From assembly GCA_900544635.1 (NCBI GenBank), contig UQVV01000139.1:1-5412 (forward strand): 5,412 bases of DNA. The letters are read 5' to 3'. The notes beneath the pieces are model-generated. The model had not been told where the DNA came from, searched no databases, and saw nothing but the letters and a program-made list of their open reading frames with translations. The DNA is from an uncultured Cloacibacillus sp. (lineage in GTDB: Bacteria; Synergistota; Synergistia; Synergistales; Synergistaceae). The position numbers and the translations under genes are program-made. Shown here piece by piece: positions 1 to 5,412 of this stretch (the first letter of the stretch is position 1; each line of letters begins with the position of its first letter).

Positions 1-114
1 AAACGTCCGGCGAGTTCTGCCCTGCCCCGCTGTTTGGCGGCTGCGGGCGGATTGTGCGCGCGGCTTCTAGCCATAGGGTCAGACTGCGGTGTGAAACCTG
101 CGTCCATAGATAAA

Positions 115-139
115 GCGCGCGAGCGGCGCCGCCGCGCGC
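115..139 (+). other. GC-rich hairpin in the leader of the ABC operon
   Basis: The arms GCGCGCG, a bulged A at 122, then GCG (left) and CGC CGCGCGC (right) pair around a GCGC-type loop, giving a stem of about ten G-C pairs with one bulge. It ends 17 bases before the ribosome-binding site. It is followed by AAAAATTT rather than a run of T, so it does not look like a standard terminator. It may be a leader structure, or only a by-product of very high local GC. The rest of positions 1-114 shows no gene and no riboswitch I recognise. Confidence 0.35.
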
Positions 140-156
140 GGCAAAAATTTCACAGC

Positions 157-163
157 AAAGGAG
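157..163 (+). promoter_or_regulatory. Ribosome-binding site of the permease gene
   Basis: AAAGGAG matches the 16S anti-Shine-Dalgarno sequence, 14 bases before ATG 178. No other in-frame ATG or GTG lies at a better distance; the nearer ATG at 165 is out of frame. It therefore fixes the start at 178 rather than at the upstream TTG or other codons. Confidence 0.65.
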
Positions 164-177
164 TATGCGGGCAGAAA

Positions 178-1221
178 ATGAGCGAACCAAACGCAAAACC
201 AATCATTCCGAGCCGGCACATGACGAAGGACGAGCTGCGCGAGCTTGAGAGCGCGCCGAAGACGCCGTTCCAGATATTTATCGACAGGCTCGTCTGCTTC
301 TCGCCGGTCATCGCGGGCGCGCTGGCGCTCGCCGAGTATTACATGATTCCGAACCTGCCGGGCAACGAGAGCACGGACGTCTACGCATATTTCATAGGCA
401 CGCTGATGGCGGCGGTCTTCGCGGTGTTCCTTGTCTCGTTCATCAACAAGAAGGTCTTTTACACCCTGCGCTACAAAGCGCCGTTCTATTCCTTCATTTT
501 CCTGATGTTCCTCGCCTACGACTGGCTGACGCTGAAGACTGGGCTGCTCGTCCTTCCGTACTTCCCGTGGGTCGACCAGGTGCTCTGGGCCTTCATCTCC
601 GACCGCGCTTACATGGCTGAATGCACCGTCAATTCGCTGATACTGCTCTTCACGGGCTACTTCACGGGCGCTGGGCTCGGCCTCGTGACGGGCGTCGCCT
701 GCGGCTACAACAGGCGGATCAACTACTGGATTGCGCCCTTCATGAAGCTGCTCGGCGCGATCCCCTCGACTACGTGGCTGCCGGTCGTCATGGTGCTCGC
801 CTCGACGCTCTTCAAGGGCAGCGTCTTCATCATCGCGCTCGGCGTCTGGTTCTCCGTTACTATCGCGACGCAGACGGGCATCAACAACATCGACAAGTCG
901 TTCTTCGAGGCGGCGCGCACGCTCGGCGCTAAGGGCTCGCAGCTCGTCTTCCGCATAGCGATTCCGTTCGTCATGCCGAACATCTTCCAGGGGCTGACGC
1001 AGGGCATGAGCTCCGCCTGCACGGCGCTGCTCGTCGCGGAGATGATAGGCGTCGAGTCCGGCCTCGGCTGGTACATCTCGTGGCAGAAGAGCTGGGCGCA
1101 GTACGGCAAGATGTACGCCGCCATCGTCCTGATATGCGTCATTTTCGTCGTAGTCAACGCGCTGCTGACCTTCATCAGAAGAAGGGTTCTGCGCTGGCAG
1201 GAAGGAGCTGTCCACGAATGA
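178..1221 (+). CDS. ABC transporter permease, NitT/TauT (SsuC/TauC-like) family, with N-terminal membrane extension
   Basis: Integral inner-membrane subunit of an ABC importer, forming the path for a small solute handed over by the binding protein encoded two genes downstream. The 347-aa protein starts MSEPNAKP. Its C-terminal two thirds (about 148-340) match the binding-protein-dependent permease fold: a TM near 150-172, the family signature around GAIPSTTWLPVV (193-204), further TMs near 215-235, 272-292 and 313-334, and the cytoplasmic EAA coupling loop EAARTLG (244-250) continuing to IP at 262-263, which docks on the ATPase. Usual members are about 250-270 aa; the surplus is an N-terminal region with three more hydrophobic segments (about 36-56, 68-90, 101-121). 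ATG 178 was chosen because AAAGGAG lies at 157-163, though the 14-base spacing is long. The frame is open further upstream, but that stretch reads as low-complexity Arg/Ala-rich non-coding sequence. The stop overlaps the ATPase start. Family is secure; the substrate is unknown. Confidence 0.92.
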   Translation: MSEPNAKPIIPSRHMTKDELRELESAPKTPFQIFIDRLVCFSPVIAGALALAEYYMIPNLPGNESTDVYAYFIGTLMAAVFAVFLVSFINKKVFYTLRYKAPFYSFIFLMFLAYDWLTLKTGLLVLPYFPWVDQVLWAFISDRAYMAECTVNSLILLFTGYFTGAGLGLVTGVACGYNRRINYWIAPFMKLLGAIPSTTWLPVVMVLASTLFKGSVFIIALGVWFSVTIATQTGINNIDKSFFEAARTLGAKGSQLVFRIAIPFVMPNIFQGLTQGMSSACTALLVAEMIGVESGLGWYISWQKSWAQYGKMYAAIVLICVIFVVVNALLTFIRRRVLRWQEGAVHE

Positions 1222-1994
1222 GTGAAAATATCCTAAAGCTCGAACATGTCTCGAAGAGCTTCGCGCGCACAGACGCCGCGGACGTTACGAACGCGCTGCA
1301 GGACGTCAGCCTCGAGGTGCGCACTGGCGAGTTTATCAGCATCGTCGGCGCGTCGGGCTGCGGCAAGTCGACGATACTGCGCCTCATAGCCGGGCTGATT
1401 GCGCCGACGACGGGCACGCTGACGCTCGACGGCAGGCCGATAACGGGCCCCGCTCCGGAGCGCGGCATGGTCTTTCAGAAACCGACGCTCTTCCCGTGGC
1501 TCACCGTCGAGCAGAACGTATCCTTCAGCCTCCGCATGATGCACAACACCGAAGGAATGGACGAGAAAGTGGACAGGCTCGTCAAGATGGCGGGGCTCGA
1601 GGAGTTCCGCACCTCGTATCCGCACCAGCTCTCGGGCGGTATGGCGCAGCGCGTCGCGCTGATACGCACGATGATAAACAACCCGCCCGTCTTCCTGCTC
1701 GACGAGCCGCTCGGCGCGCTCGACGCCTTCACGCGAATGAACATGCAGGACGAGCTGCTCGGCATGTGGGGCGAGAGCCGCCACATGATGCTCATGGTCA
1801 CGCACGACGTCGACGAGGCGCTCTACATGGGCACGCGCGTCGTCATAATGGCCCCGCGCCCGGGCCGCGTGCGCGAGGATCTGAAAATAGAGCTCGAATA
1901 CCCGCGCAACCGCACGAGCAGCAAATTCATGGAATACCGCAAACACGTCCTGGAAATGCTCGACTTCGGCCGCGCGGAGGACGAGGCGGAATAA
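1218..1994 (+). CDS. ABC transporter ATP-binding protein, NitT/TauT (SsuB/TauB-like) family
   Basis: Cytoplasmic ATPase that drives solute import through the adjoining permease. The 258-aa protein, MSENILKL, has every motif of an active nucleotide-binding domain in order: Walker A GASGCGKST (44-52), Q-loop glutamine 87 in VFQKPTLFPW, signature LSGGM (138-142) followed by AQRVALIR, Walker B VFLLDE (158-163) with catalytic Glu163, D-loop GALD (166-169), and switch histidine 196 in VTHDVDEAL. The FPWLTV stretch after the Q-loop and the length match the nitrate/sulfonate/taurine importer ATPases. ATG 1218 overlaps the permease stop as ATGA, and GAAGGAG at 1201-1207 sits 10 bases upstream, so the two are translationally coupled. 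The frame remains open back to 1080, but that part lies within the permease gene and is not family-like. No defect is visible. Family is secure; the transported compound is not identified. Confidence 0.95.
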   Translation: MSENILKLEHVSKSFARTDAADVTNALQDVSLEVRTGEFISIVGASGCGKSTILRLIAGLIAPTTGTLTLDGRPITGPAPERGMVFQKPTLFPWLTVEQNVSFSLRMMHNTEGMDEKVDRLVKMAGLEEFRTSYPHQLSGGMAQRVALIRTMINNPPVFLLDEPLGALDAFTRMNMQDELLGMWGESRHMMLMVTHDVDEALYMGTRVVIMAPRPGRVREDLKIELEYPRNRTSSKFMEYRKHVLEMLDFGRAEDEAE

Positions 1995-2047
1995 ACCGAA
2001 ACATCAGGCTGCGGCGAAAAACCATAAAGCCTTTTGTAAATTCCTAT

Positions 2048-2055
2048 AGAAGGAG
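2048..2055 (+). promoter_or_regulatory. Ribosome-binding site selecting a GTG start
   Basis: AGAAGGAG, 10 bases upstream of GTG 2066. It decides the start of the binding protein: an ATG at 2059 lies only 3 bases after it and opens a 67-codon shadow frame, whereas GTG 2066 opens directly into a signal peptide. The 71-base gap (1995-2065) before this gene has no convincing promoter; TATAGA at 2045-2050 resembles a -10 box but lacks a -35 partner. Confidence 0.75.
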
Positions 2056-2065
2056 AAGATGCACA

Positions 2066-3076
2066 GTGAAGAGAAAGCTTTTGAGCGCGGTGCTCTGCTG
2101 CCTGATAGCGGCGACTACTCAGGCGGCGTGGGCGGCGGGAGACCCCGCCGAGGACGAGGCATGGAAGAAGGAGCCCGCATACGGCAAGGAGATAATCGTC
2201 GGCTACAACGGCGGCCTCTGCCTCGGCACCTTCGGAATCGCCCAGATGAAGGGCTTCTATGAGGCCGAAGGGCTCAAGACGAAGATCGTCCGCATGGCGG
2301 GCGGCAGCAGCGCGCAGACCGACGCGATAGGCACGGGCAAGGTAGACGTAGCGGGCGACCACATCGCTACGATGCTCGTCCCCACCATCAACGGCGTGCG
2401 CATGAAGTTCACGACCGGCATCCACACGGGATGCAAATCGCTCTACGTCCTTAAGGATTCCCCGATTAAGAGCACGAAGGACCTCGAAGGCAAGTACATC
2501 GCGATACCGGACGGAATAGGCAACTCCGACCACAACATAGCGATGCGCTTCCTCAACAAGGACAACGTAGACCCGATGAAGGTCAAATGGAAGGTAGTCG
2601 AGGCCGGAGCCTCCGTCCTCGCGATGCAGAACGGCGAAATCGCGGCGGCGCTGCTCGGCGACCAGTTTGCGAAGCAGTTCCTCGACAACGGCACGCTGCG
2701 CATAATCCGCTCGCTCACCTTCGACGAGGACTTCAAGAAAGAAGCCTGCTGCATCCACGCCGTTTCGCTCGACTTTTACAACCAGAACCCCATCACCGTC
2801 AAGAAGCTGACGCGCGCCCACGAGAAGGCCAGCGAATGGATGATGAACAACCGCGAAGAGGCGGTCAAAATCCTCCAGGCCAACAACTGGGCCTCCGGCG
2901 ACTACGACCTCGTGCTTGAAATCTTCAACACCTACGACTTCAGCATCAGCGACGAGCTGACCGAGCAGACGCTGCGCGACACCATCAACGACTACAAGAA
3001 GTTCGGCCTCATCGACAAGAACAAGGACACCGAAACCCTCATCAAACAGGTCTGGGACCCGGTGCTCGCCGACTAA
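2066..3076 (+). CDS. NitT/TauT-type ABC transporter substrate-binding protein (NMT1/THI5-like fold), secreted
   Basis: Extracytoplasmic binding protein of 336 aa that delivers ligand to the permease encoded by the first gene of the operon. A signal peptide is clear: KRK at 2-4, hydrophobic core about 5-20, and probable cleavage after AWA (21-23). The mature part carries family features: the first strand and loop VGYNGGLCLG (45-54) followed by MKGFYEAEGLK (61-71), the repeat-like AIGTGKVDVA (87-96), KDSPIKSTKDLEGKYIAIP (130-148), and a C-terminal helix set ending DPVLAD. Start GTG 2066 is chosen because AGAAGGAG at 2048-2055 is 10 bases upstream and the signal peptide begins there. ATG 2059 is out of frame and too close to that site. 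The open frame before it (from 1496) runs inside the ATPase gene and is a shadow. Cysteines 52, 123, 228 and 229 and histidines 120 and 231 fall in loops that commonly line the ligand cleft. Ligand unknown; it could be a sulfonate, a pyrimidine precursor or another small anion. Confidence 0.9.
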   Translation: MKRKLLSAVLCCLIAATTQAAWAAGDPAEDEAWKKEPAYGKEIIVGYNGGLCLGTFGIAQMKGFYEAEGLKTKIVRMAGGSSAQTDAIGTGKVDVAGDHIATMLVPTINGVRMKFTTGIHTGCKSLYVLKDSPIKSTKDLEGKYIAIPDGIGNSDHNIAMRFLNKDNVDPMKVKWKVVEAGASVLAMQNGEIAAALLGDQFAKQFLDNGTLRIIRSLTFDEDFKKEACCIHAVSLDFYNQNPITVKKLTRAHEKASEWMMNNREEAVKILQANNWASGDYDLVLEIFNTYDFSISDELTEQTLRDTINDYKKFGLIDKNKDTETLIKQVWDPVLAD

Positions 3077-3101
3077 CTACTTCAACCCTACCTCTTCAGC
3101 A

Positions 3102-3133
3102 GACAAGGCGGCTCCGAAAGGGGCCGCCTTGTC
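3102..3133 (+). terminator. Stem-loop between the convergent ABC operon and MATE gene
   Basis: The arms at 3102-3115 and 3120-3133 form a 14-bp stem, with one G-U wobble, closed by a GAAA tetraloop of the GNRA class. It begins 25 bases after the binding-protein stop and lies 68 bases from the stop of the opposing MATE gene. Neither side has a proper T run, so it is either a non-canonical, possibly bidirectional terminator or a 3' stabilising hairpin, as often follows binding-protein genes. The stem itself is unambiguous; its role is inferred. Confidence 0.65.
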
Positions 3134-3201
3134 GTATCTCCGTTTAATAATCGCCGCCGTGCAGCGAAAGATACCATAGCGAAGCAGATATGGACAAAAC
3201 C

Positions 3202-4536
3202 CTACCTCCGCGCCTCCGTCCTGCGCCGGTATATGAAATACGCCGCGCCCGCCGTGCAGAGCTCGGCGAGCCAGAAGGCGTGCCAGACGCCTGCGGCTCC
3301 GAGGAAGCGGCTCAGGATAAAGGCGGCGGGGATTGTGATTACCGCGTAGCGCAGCAGCGAGATGACGAACGACGGCGCGCCCATGCCGAGACCTTCGAGA
3401 GCACCCGAGGCTATTACGGAAACCGTCGAGACGATGAAGCCGAGGCTGATGACGCGCAGCGCCGCGGCGCCCGCGCGCACCGTTTCGGCGTTCTGCGTGA
3501 AGGGGCTGATGAGCGCCTCCGGCATCGCCTGGCAGAGCAGCGTTCCGAAGGCCATGATGCCAGCCGCGAGCGCGAGCGCCGTCAGGCAGATGCGCCGCAC
3601 GCGCGCGTACTCGCGCGCGCCGTAGTTGTAGCCGACGAGCGGCCTCATGCCCTGCACGATGCCGTTGGCCGGTAGATAGAGGAACGTCTGCAATTTGTAG
3701 TAAACGCCGAGGACGACGACGTAAATCTGCGAATACTGCGAAAGAATGATATTCAGCGACGAAATGAGCAGCGACGGCAGCGCGAGGTTCAGCGCCGCGG
3801 GCACGCCGACGGAGTAGAGGCGGCGCGCCGTGCCGCGCGTGACGCGCGCGTACCTCGCGGCGACATGCACCGGCAGAGGGTTCAGCCGCGCGAGCAGAAG
3901 ATACATCGCGAGCGTCAGCGTCTGCCCGATGCCCGTAGCCCACGCCGCGCCCTCGATTCCCATCGCGGGCACGGGGCCGAAGCCGAAAATCATAATCGGG
4001 TCGAGGATGATATTCGCGACGCAGCCGCACATCATGCAGAACATCGTCGAAGCCATGCGCCCGACCGACTGGAAAATCTTCTCGTAGGCGAGCCCCAGCG
4101 CGATGACGAGCGAGAAGGCGAAGGCTATGTTCGAGTAGCGCAGCCCGAGGCTCACCACCGCCGCGTCGTCCGTGAACATTCCGAGAAACGACGGCATAGC
4201 CGCGATGCAGACGACCGTCAGCAGAACGCCGTGGACGGCGCTCAGCACGACGCCCTGCGTAGCCGCCGCGTCCGCGCGCTCAAAATCCTCCGCGCCGAGC
4301 TGGAAGGCGACGGCGGCGTTGATGCCGACGCCGAAGCCTATCGTTATAGCGCCGATGAAATTCTGGACCGGAAAAACGAGCGACAGCGCCGTCATCGCGT
4401 CCTCGCTTATCTGCGCGACGAAGTAGCTGTCCACGATGTTGTAGAGCGAAAGCACCACCATCGAAAGCATCATAGGCAGCGCCATAGAGAGCACGAGCGG
4501 CAGCACGGCCCTCTCCTTCATGAAAGTCTGATCCAT
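3202..4536 (-). CDS. MATE family efflux transporter (Na+/H+-coupled multidrug or toxin antiporter)
   Basis: A 444-aa inner-membrane antiporter, the usual MATE length, with about twelve hydrophobic segments in two six-helix halves. Family features are VDSYFVAQISEDAMTALSL (35-53) in the first helices, FGVGINAAVAFQLGA (68-82), NIILDPIMIFGFG (175-187) followed by GIEGAAWATGIGQ (193-205), and in the second half NGIVQGMRPLVGYNYGAR (291-308). These resemble the bacterial DinF/NorM-type branches that expel cationic drugs or metabolites using Na+ or H+ gradients; the substrate cannot be read. The start is ATG 4536 (MDQTFMKERA), 9 bases after GAAGGGGAG. The frame is open to 4707 with an ATG at 4569, but that ATG directly follows a T run in a leader hairpin and has no ribosome-binding site. 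The gene is transcribed towards the ABC operon and has its own promoter and leader upstream. It is intact. Confidence 0.93.
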   Translation of the reverse strand: MDQTFMKERAVLPLVLSMALPMMLSMVVLSLYNIVDSYFVAQISEDAMTALSLVFPVQNFIGAITIGFGVGINAAVAFQLGAEDFERADAAATQGVVLSAVHGVLLTVVCIAAMPSFLGMFTDDAAVVSLGLRYSNIAFAFSLVIALGLAYEKIFQSVGRMASTMFCMMCGCVANIILDPIMIFGFGPVPAMGIEGAAWATGIGQTLTLAMYLLLARLNPLPVHVAARYARVTRGTARRLYSVGVPAALNLALPSLLISSLNIILSQYSQIYVVVLGVYYKLQTFLYLPANGIVQGMRPLVGYNYGAREYARVRRICLTALALAAGIMAFGTLLCQAMPEALISPFTQNAETVRAGAAALRVISLGFIVSTVSVIASGALEGLGMGAPSFVISLLRYAVITIPAAFILSRFLGAAGVWHAFWLAELCTAGAAYFIYRRRTEARR

Positions 4537-4545
4537 CTGCGAATA

Positions 4546-4554
4546 CTCCCCTTC
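4546..4554 (-). promoter_or_regulatory. Ribosome-binding site of the MATE gene
   Basis: GAAGGGGAG on the minus strand, 9 bases before ATG 4536. It selects the MDQTF start over the upstream in-frame ATG at 4569 and lies only 15 bases beyond the T run of the leader terminator, so transcription stopping there would remove it from the message. Confidence 0.75.
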
Positions 4555-4569
4555 TTCATCGCCGGACAT

Positions 4570-4611
4570 AAAAAACGCCGCACAAGGGCCGCGTCCGGCT
4601 GTTGTGTGGCG
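4570..4611 (-). terminator. Intrinsic terminator / putative attenuator in the MATE leader
   Basis: Read on the minus strand, CGCCACACAA (4611-4602) pairs with TTGTGCGGCG (4585-4576) with one A-C mismatch. Inside it, GCCG and CGGC form a second helix with a GACG loop, separated by a CA/GG-side internal loop. Six T's (4575-4570) follow immediately, the classic rho-independent layout. It sits between the promoter at 4669-4697 and the MATE ribosome-binding site, so it should stop transcripts before the gene unless antitermination occurs. It would also end any read-through from the res gene upstream. The structure is seen; conditional control is inferred. Confidence 0.7.
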
Positions 4612-4639
4612 AAAAGTATTTTCATACAAAAAATCCACT

Positions 4640-4656
4640 CCGCCCCCGCGGGGCGG
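4640..4656 (-). other. First hairpin of the MATE leader
   Basis: The inverted repeat CCGCCCC / GGGGCGG makes a perfect 7-bp G-C stem with a 3-base loop. On the minus strand it starts a few bases after the expected transcription start, and a T6 run (4633-4628 region) follows about 6 bases after the stem. On the plus strand it is followed at once by TTTTAT, so it could also act as a plus-strand terminator, though no plus-strand gene precedes it. It is either a leader element of the MATE gene or a weak bidirectional terminator. Confidence 0.5.
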
Positions 4657-4668
4657 TTTTATACGCGT

Positions 4669-4697
4669 AAGATACACGCCGCGCGCAAATGTGTCAA
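4669..4697 (-). promoter_or_regulatory. Sigma70-type promoter of the MATE gene
   Basis: On the minus strand a perfect -35 box TTGACA (4697-4692) and a -10 box TATCTT (4674-4669) are separated by exactly 17 bases. Transcription would start near 4662, giving a leader of about 125 nt before ATG 4536. It is the only strong promoter in the window and lies wholly in the gap after the res stop at 4730. Such a strong promoter placed before a terminator suggests control after initiation. Confidence 0.75.
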
Positions 4698-4729
4698 GCG
4701 GTTGCACGCGGCTCCGGGCGCGCTGTACG

Positions 4730-5412
4730 TTATTTCATTACCTTATTCAGCAAAGTTTCAAAGCTGTCCACGTGGTCGTAAGTCACGAGGCCGCCTGACA
4801 ATCTGGCAAAAAGCTTCTTCGCGCAGTCTATTTTCGCCTTTTCTATCGGGCGGAGGTTCAGCGATTCCAGCGTCCCCTTCGTCTCGGCGACGAAGTAAAT
4901 GTGCTTTACCTTACCTTCGCGGAAAACTATCGCCCAGTCCGGGGAATAGTCGCCGACCGGCGTAGGAATGCGGAACCCTCTGGGCAGCTTCGCGTAAATG
5001 AACACCTCCTCGGAGCCGTCCATACTTTCGGCGAATTTCCGCTCCACGCTTTTTCGGCAAGGCCGTCCGTAAACACATACTGCTGTATCGCTTTCTTGGC
5101 GGGGTAGGCCCTCTCCATCGCGGCATGCTTCTCAGCCGTGAAGATGCTGCTGTCGTAGCTCCCTTCGACAGCGTCGTAGACGATATGCTCGACTATCATC
5201 GCCGCTTTCTGTTCGTTGATAAGTCGTATCGCCTTGGATATGAACTCTTCGGGGTTCTGCCTGTACATGGCGAAAGTTTCCGGCTTTATACCTTGGAGTA
5301 TGGCCGCGGCGGTGCGGCGCGTCAGAGTAGTGCCCGCGGCGATTTTGCCGATCAGGTCGTATTTTATCCGGCTCCCGCCCGTGTCGGCCAGCGTCTCTGT
5401 CCTGCTCTTCGC
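4730..5412 (-). pseudogene. res: Type III restriction enzyme Res subunit, C-terminal part, frameshifted and cut by the window edge
   Basis: Restriction subunit of a type III R-M system, which works with a Mod methyltransferase to cut foreign DNA. Only the last quarter is present (about 227 of the usual 900-1000 aa); the helicase motor would lie beyond position 5412. One frame from the edge reads YDLIGKIAAGTTLTRRTAAAIL, then NPEEFISKAIRLINEQKAAMIVEHIVYDA and [10 protein letters not shown]. The next frame continues [37 protein letters not shown] and YFVAETKG. The endonuclease motif PD...(D/E)xK is intact: Asp codon 4937-4939, Glu 4883-4885, Lys 4877-4879. Joining the halves needs one extra base at the A5 run (plus-strand T's 5050-5054), after which the protein is smoothly Res-like. 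The shift removes the nuclease domain, so the gene is probably inactive. A sequencing error or ribosomal slippage remains possible. Stop TAA is at 4732-4730; no start is visible. Confidence 0.85.

Noticed and set aside
52..79. TTGTGC / TAGGGT as a promoter for the ABC operon
   Set aside because: Only three of six bases match in each box, with 16-base spacing; not better than chance.
34..177. N-terminal extension of the permease back to a TTG at 34
   Set aside because: The extra 48 residues are Arg/Ala-rich and cover a GC hairpin and the ribosome-binding site; ATG 178 follows AAAGGAG.
79..1215. 378-codon open frame opposite the permease gene
   Set aside because: It is Arg/Asp/Glu-rich without any recognisable domain, and exactly mirrors the real permease; a normal by-product of G/C-rich third positions.
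2084..2098. Lipoprotein signal (Cys11) in the binding protein
   Set aside because: The residues before the cysteine (AVL) do not fit a lipobox; a standard signal peptidase I site AWA follows later.
3077..4030. 317-codon open frame on the minus strand overlapping the MATE gene
   Set aside because: Low-complexity Arg/Ala product in another frame of an intact MATE gene, and it runs through the intergenic stem-loop.
4576..4656. Guanidine-II (mini-ykkC) riboswitch upstream of the MATE gene
   Set aside because: Two hairpins before an efflux gene suggested it, but the loops are GCG and GACG rather than a pair of ACGR tetraloops.
4569..4707. Longer MATE start including the leader
   Set aside because: The extension translates through the promoter-proximal leader and the T run; it has no ribosome-binding site, whereas ATG 4536 has a strong one.
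3865..4965. 366-codon plus-strand frame crossing the MATE start, its leader and the res end
   Set aside because: It is antisense to two recognised genes and a promoter/terminator region, with Arg/His-rich composition unlike a real protein.
1..5412. CRISPR array, tRNA, rRNA or insertion sequence
   Set aside because: No regularly spaced repeats, no tRNA-like cloverleaf, and no transposase or terminal inverted repeats were seen on either strand.

Overview
The window comes from a GC-rich bacterial chromosome. The coding strands are heavily biased to G/C third positions but still use ATA for isoleucine freely, and Shine-Dalgarno sites are strong (AAAGGAG, GAAGGAG, AGAAGGAG, GAAGGGGAG). The protein types and codon style would fit an anaerobic gut or sludge bacterium such as a member of the Synergistota. 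That is an impression, since the window holds no marker gene.

Layout: (1) Positions 1-177 are a non-coding leader with a very GC-rich hairpin and no clear promoter. (2) Positions 178-3076, plus strand, hold a complete three-gene ABC importer operon of the nitrate/sulfonate/taurine (NitT/TauT) class: an inner-membrane permease with an extra N-terminal membrane region, an ATPase overlapping it by 4 bases (ATGA), and, after a 71-base gap, a secreted substrate-binding protein starting at GTG. (3) A 14-bp stem with a GAAA loop at 3102-3133 separates this operon from the convergent gene. (4) Positions 3202-4536, minus strand, encode a complete MATE-family multidrug/cation antiporter. (5) Positions 4537-4697 are its control region: a near-consensus sigma70 promoter (TTGACA, 17 bases, TATCTT) followed by a leader of about 125 nt with two hairpins. 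The second hairpin ends in six U's just before the ribosome-binding site. (6) Positions 4730-5412, minus strand, hold the C-terminal part of a type III restriction enzyme Res subunit, cut by the window edge and broken by a one-base frameshift at an A5 run.

The ABC genes form one functional unit: the binding protein captures a small solute outside the membrane, the permease carries it and the ATPase powers uptake. The substrate cannot be read from the sequence. The MATE gene is an independent unit that appears to be controlled by premature termination in its leader. The res fragment belongs to a DNA-restriction system lying beyond the right edge, and a mod methyltransferase gene would be expected near it. 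I see no wholly new system here. The best candidates for something undescribed are the MATE leader (attenuator or riboswitch-like, with a possible overlapping leader peptide) and the Cys-containing binding protein paired with the enlarged permease.
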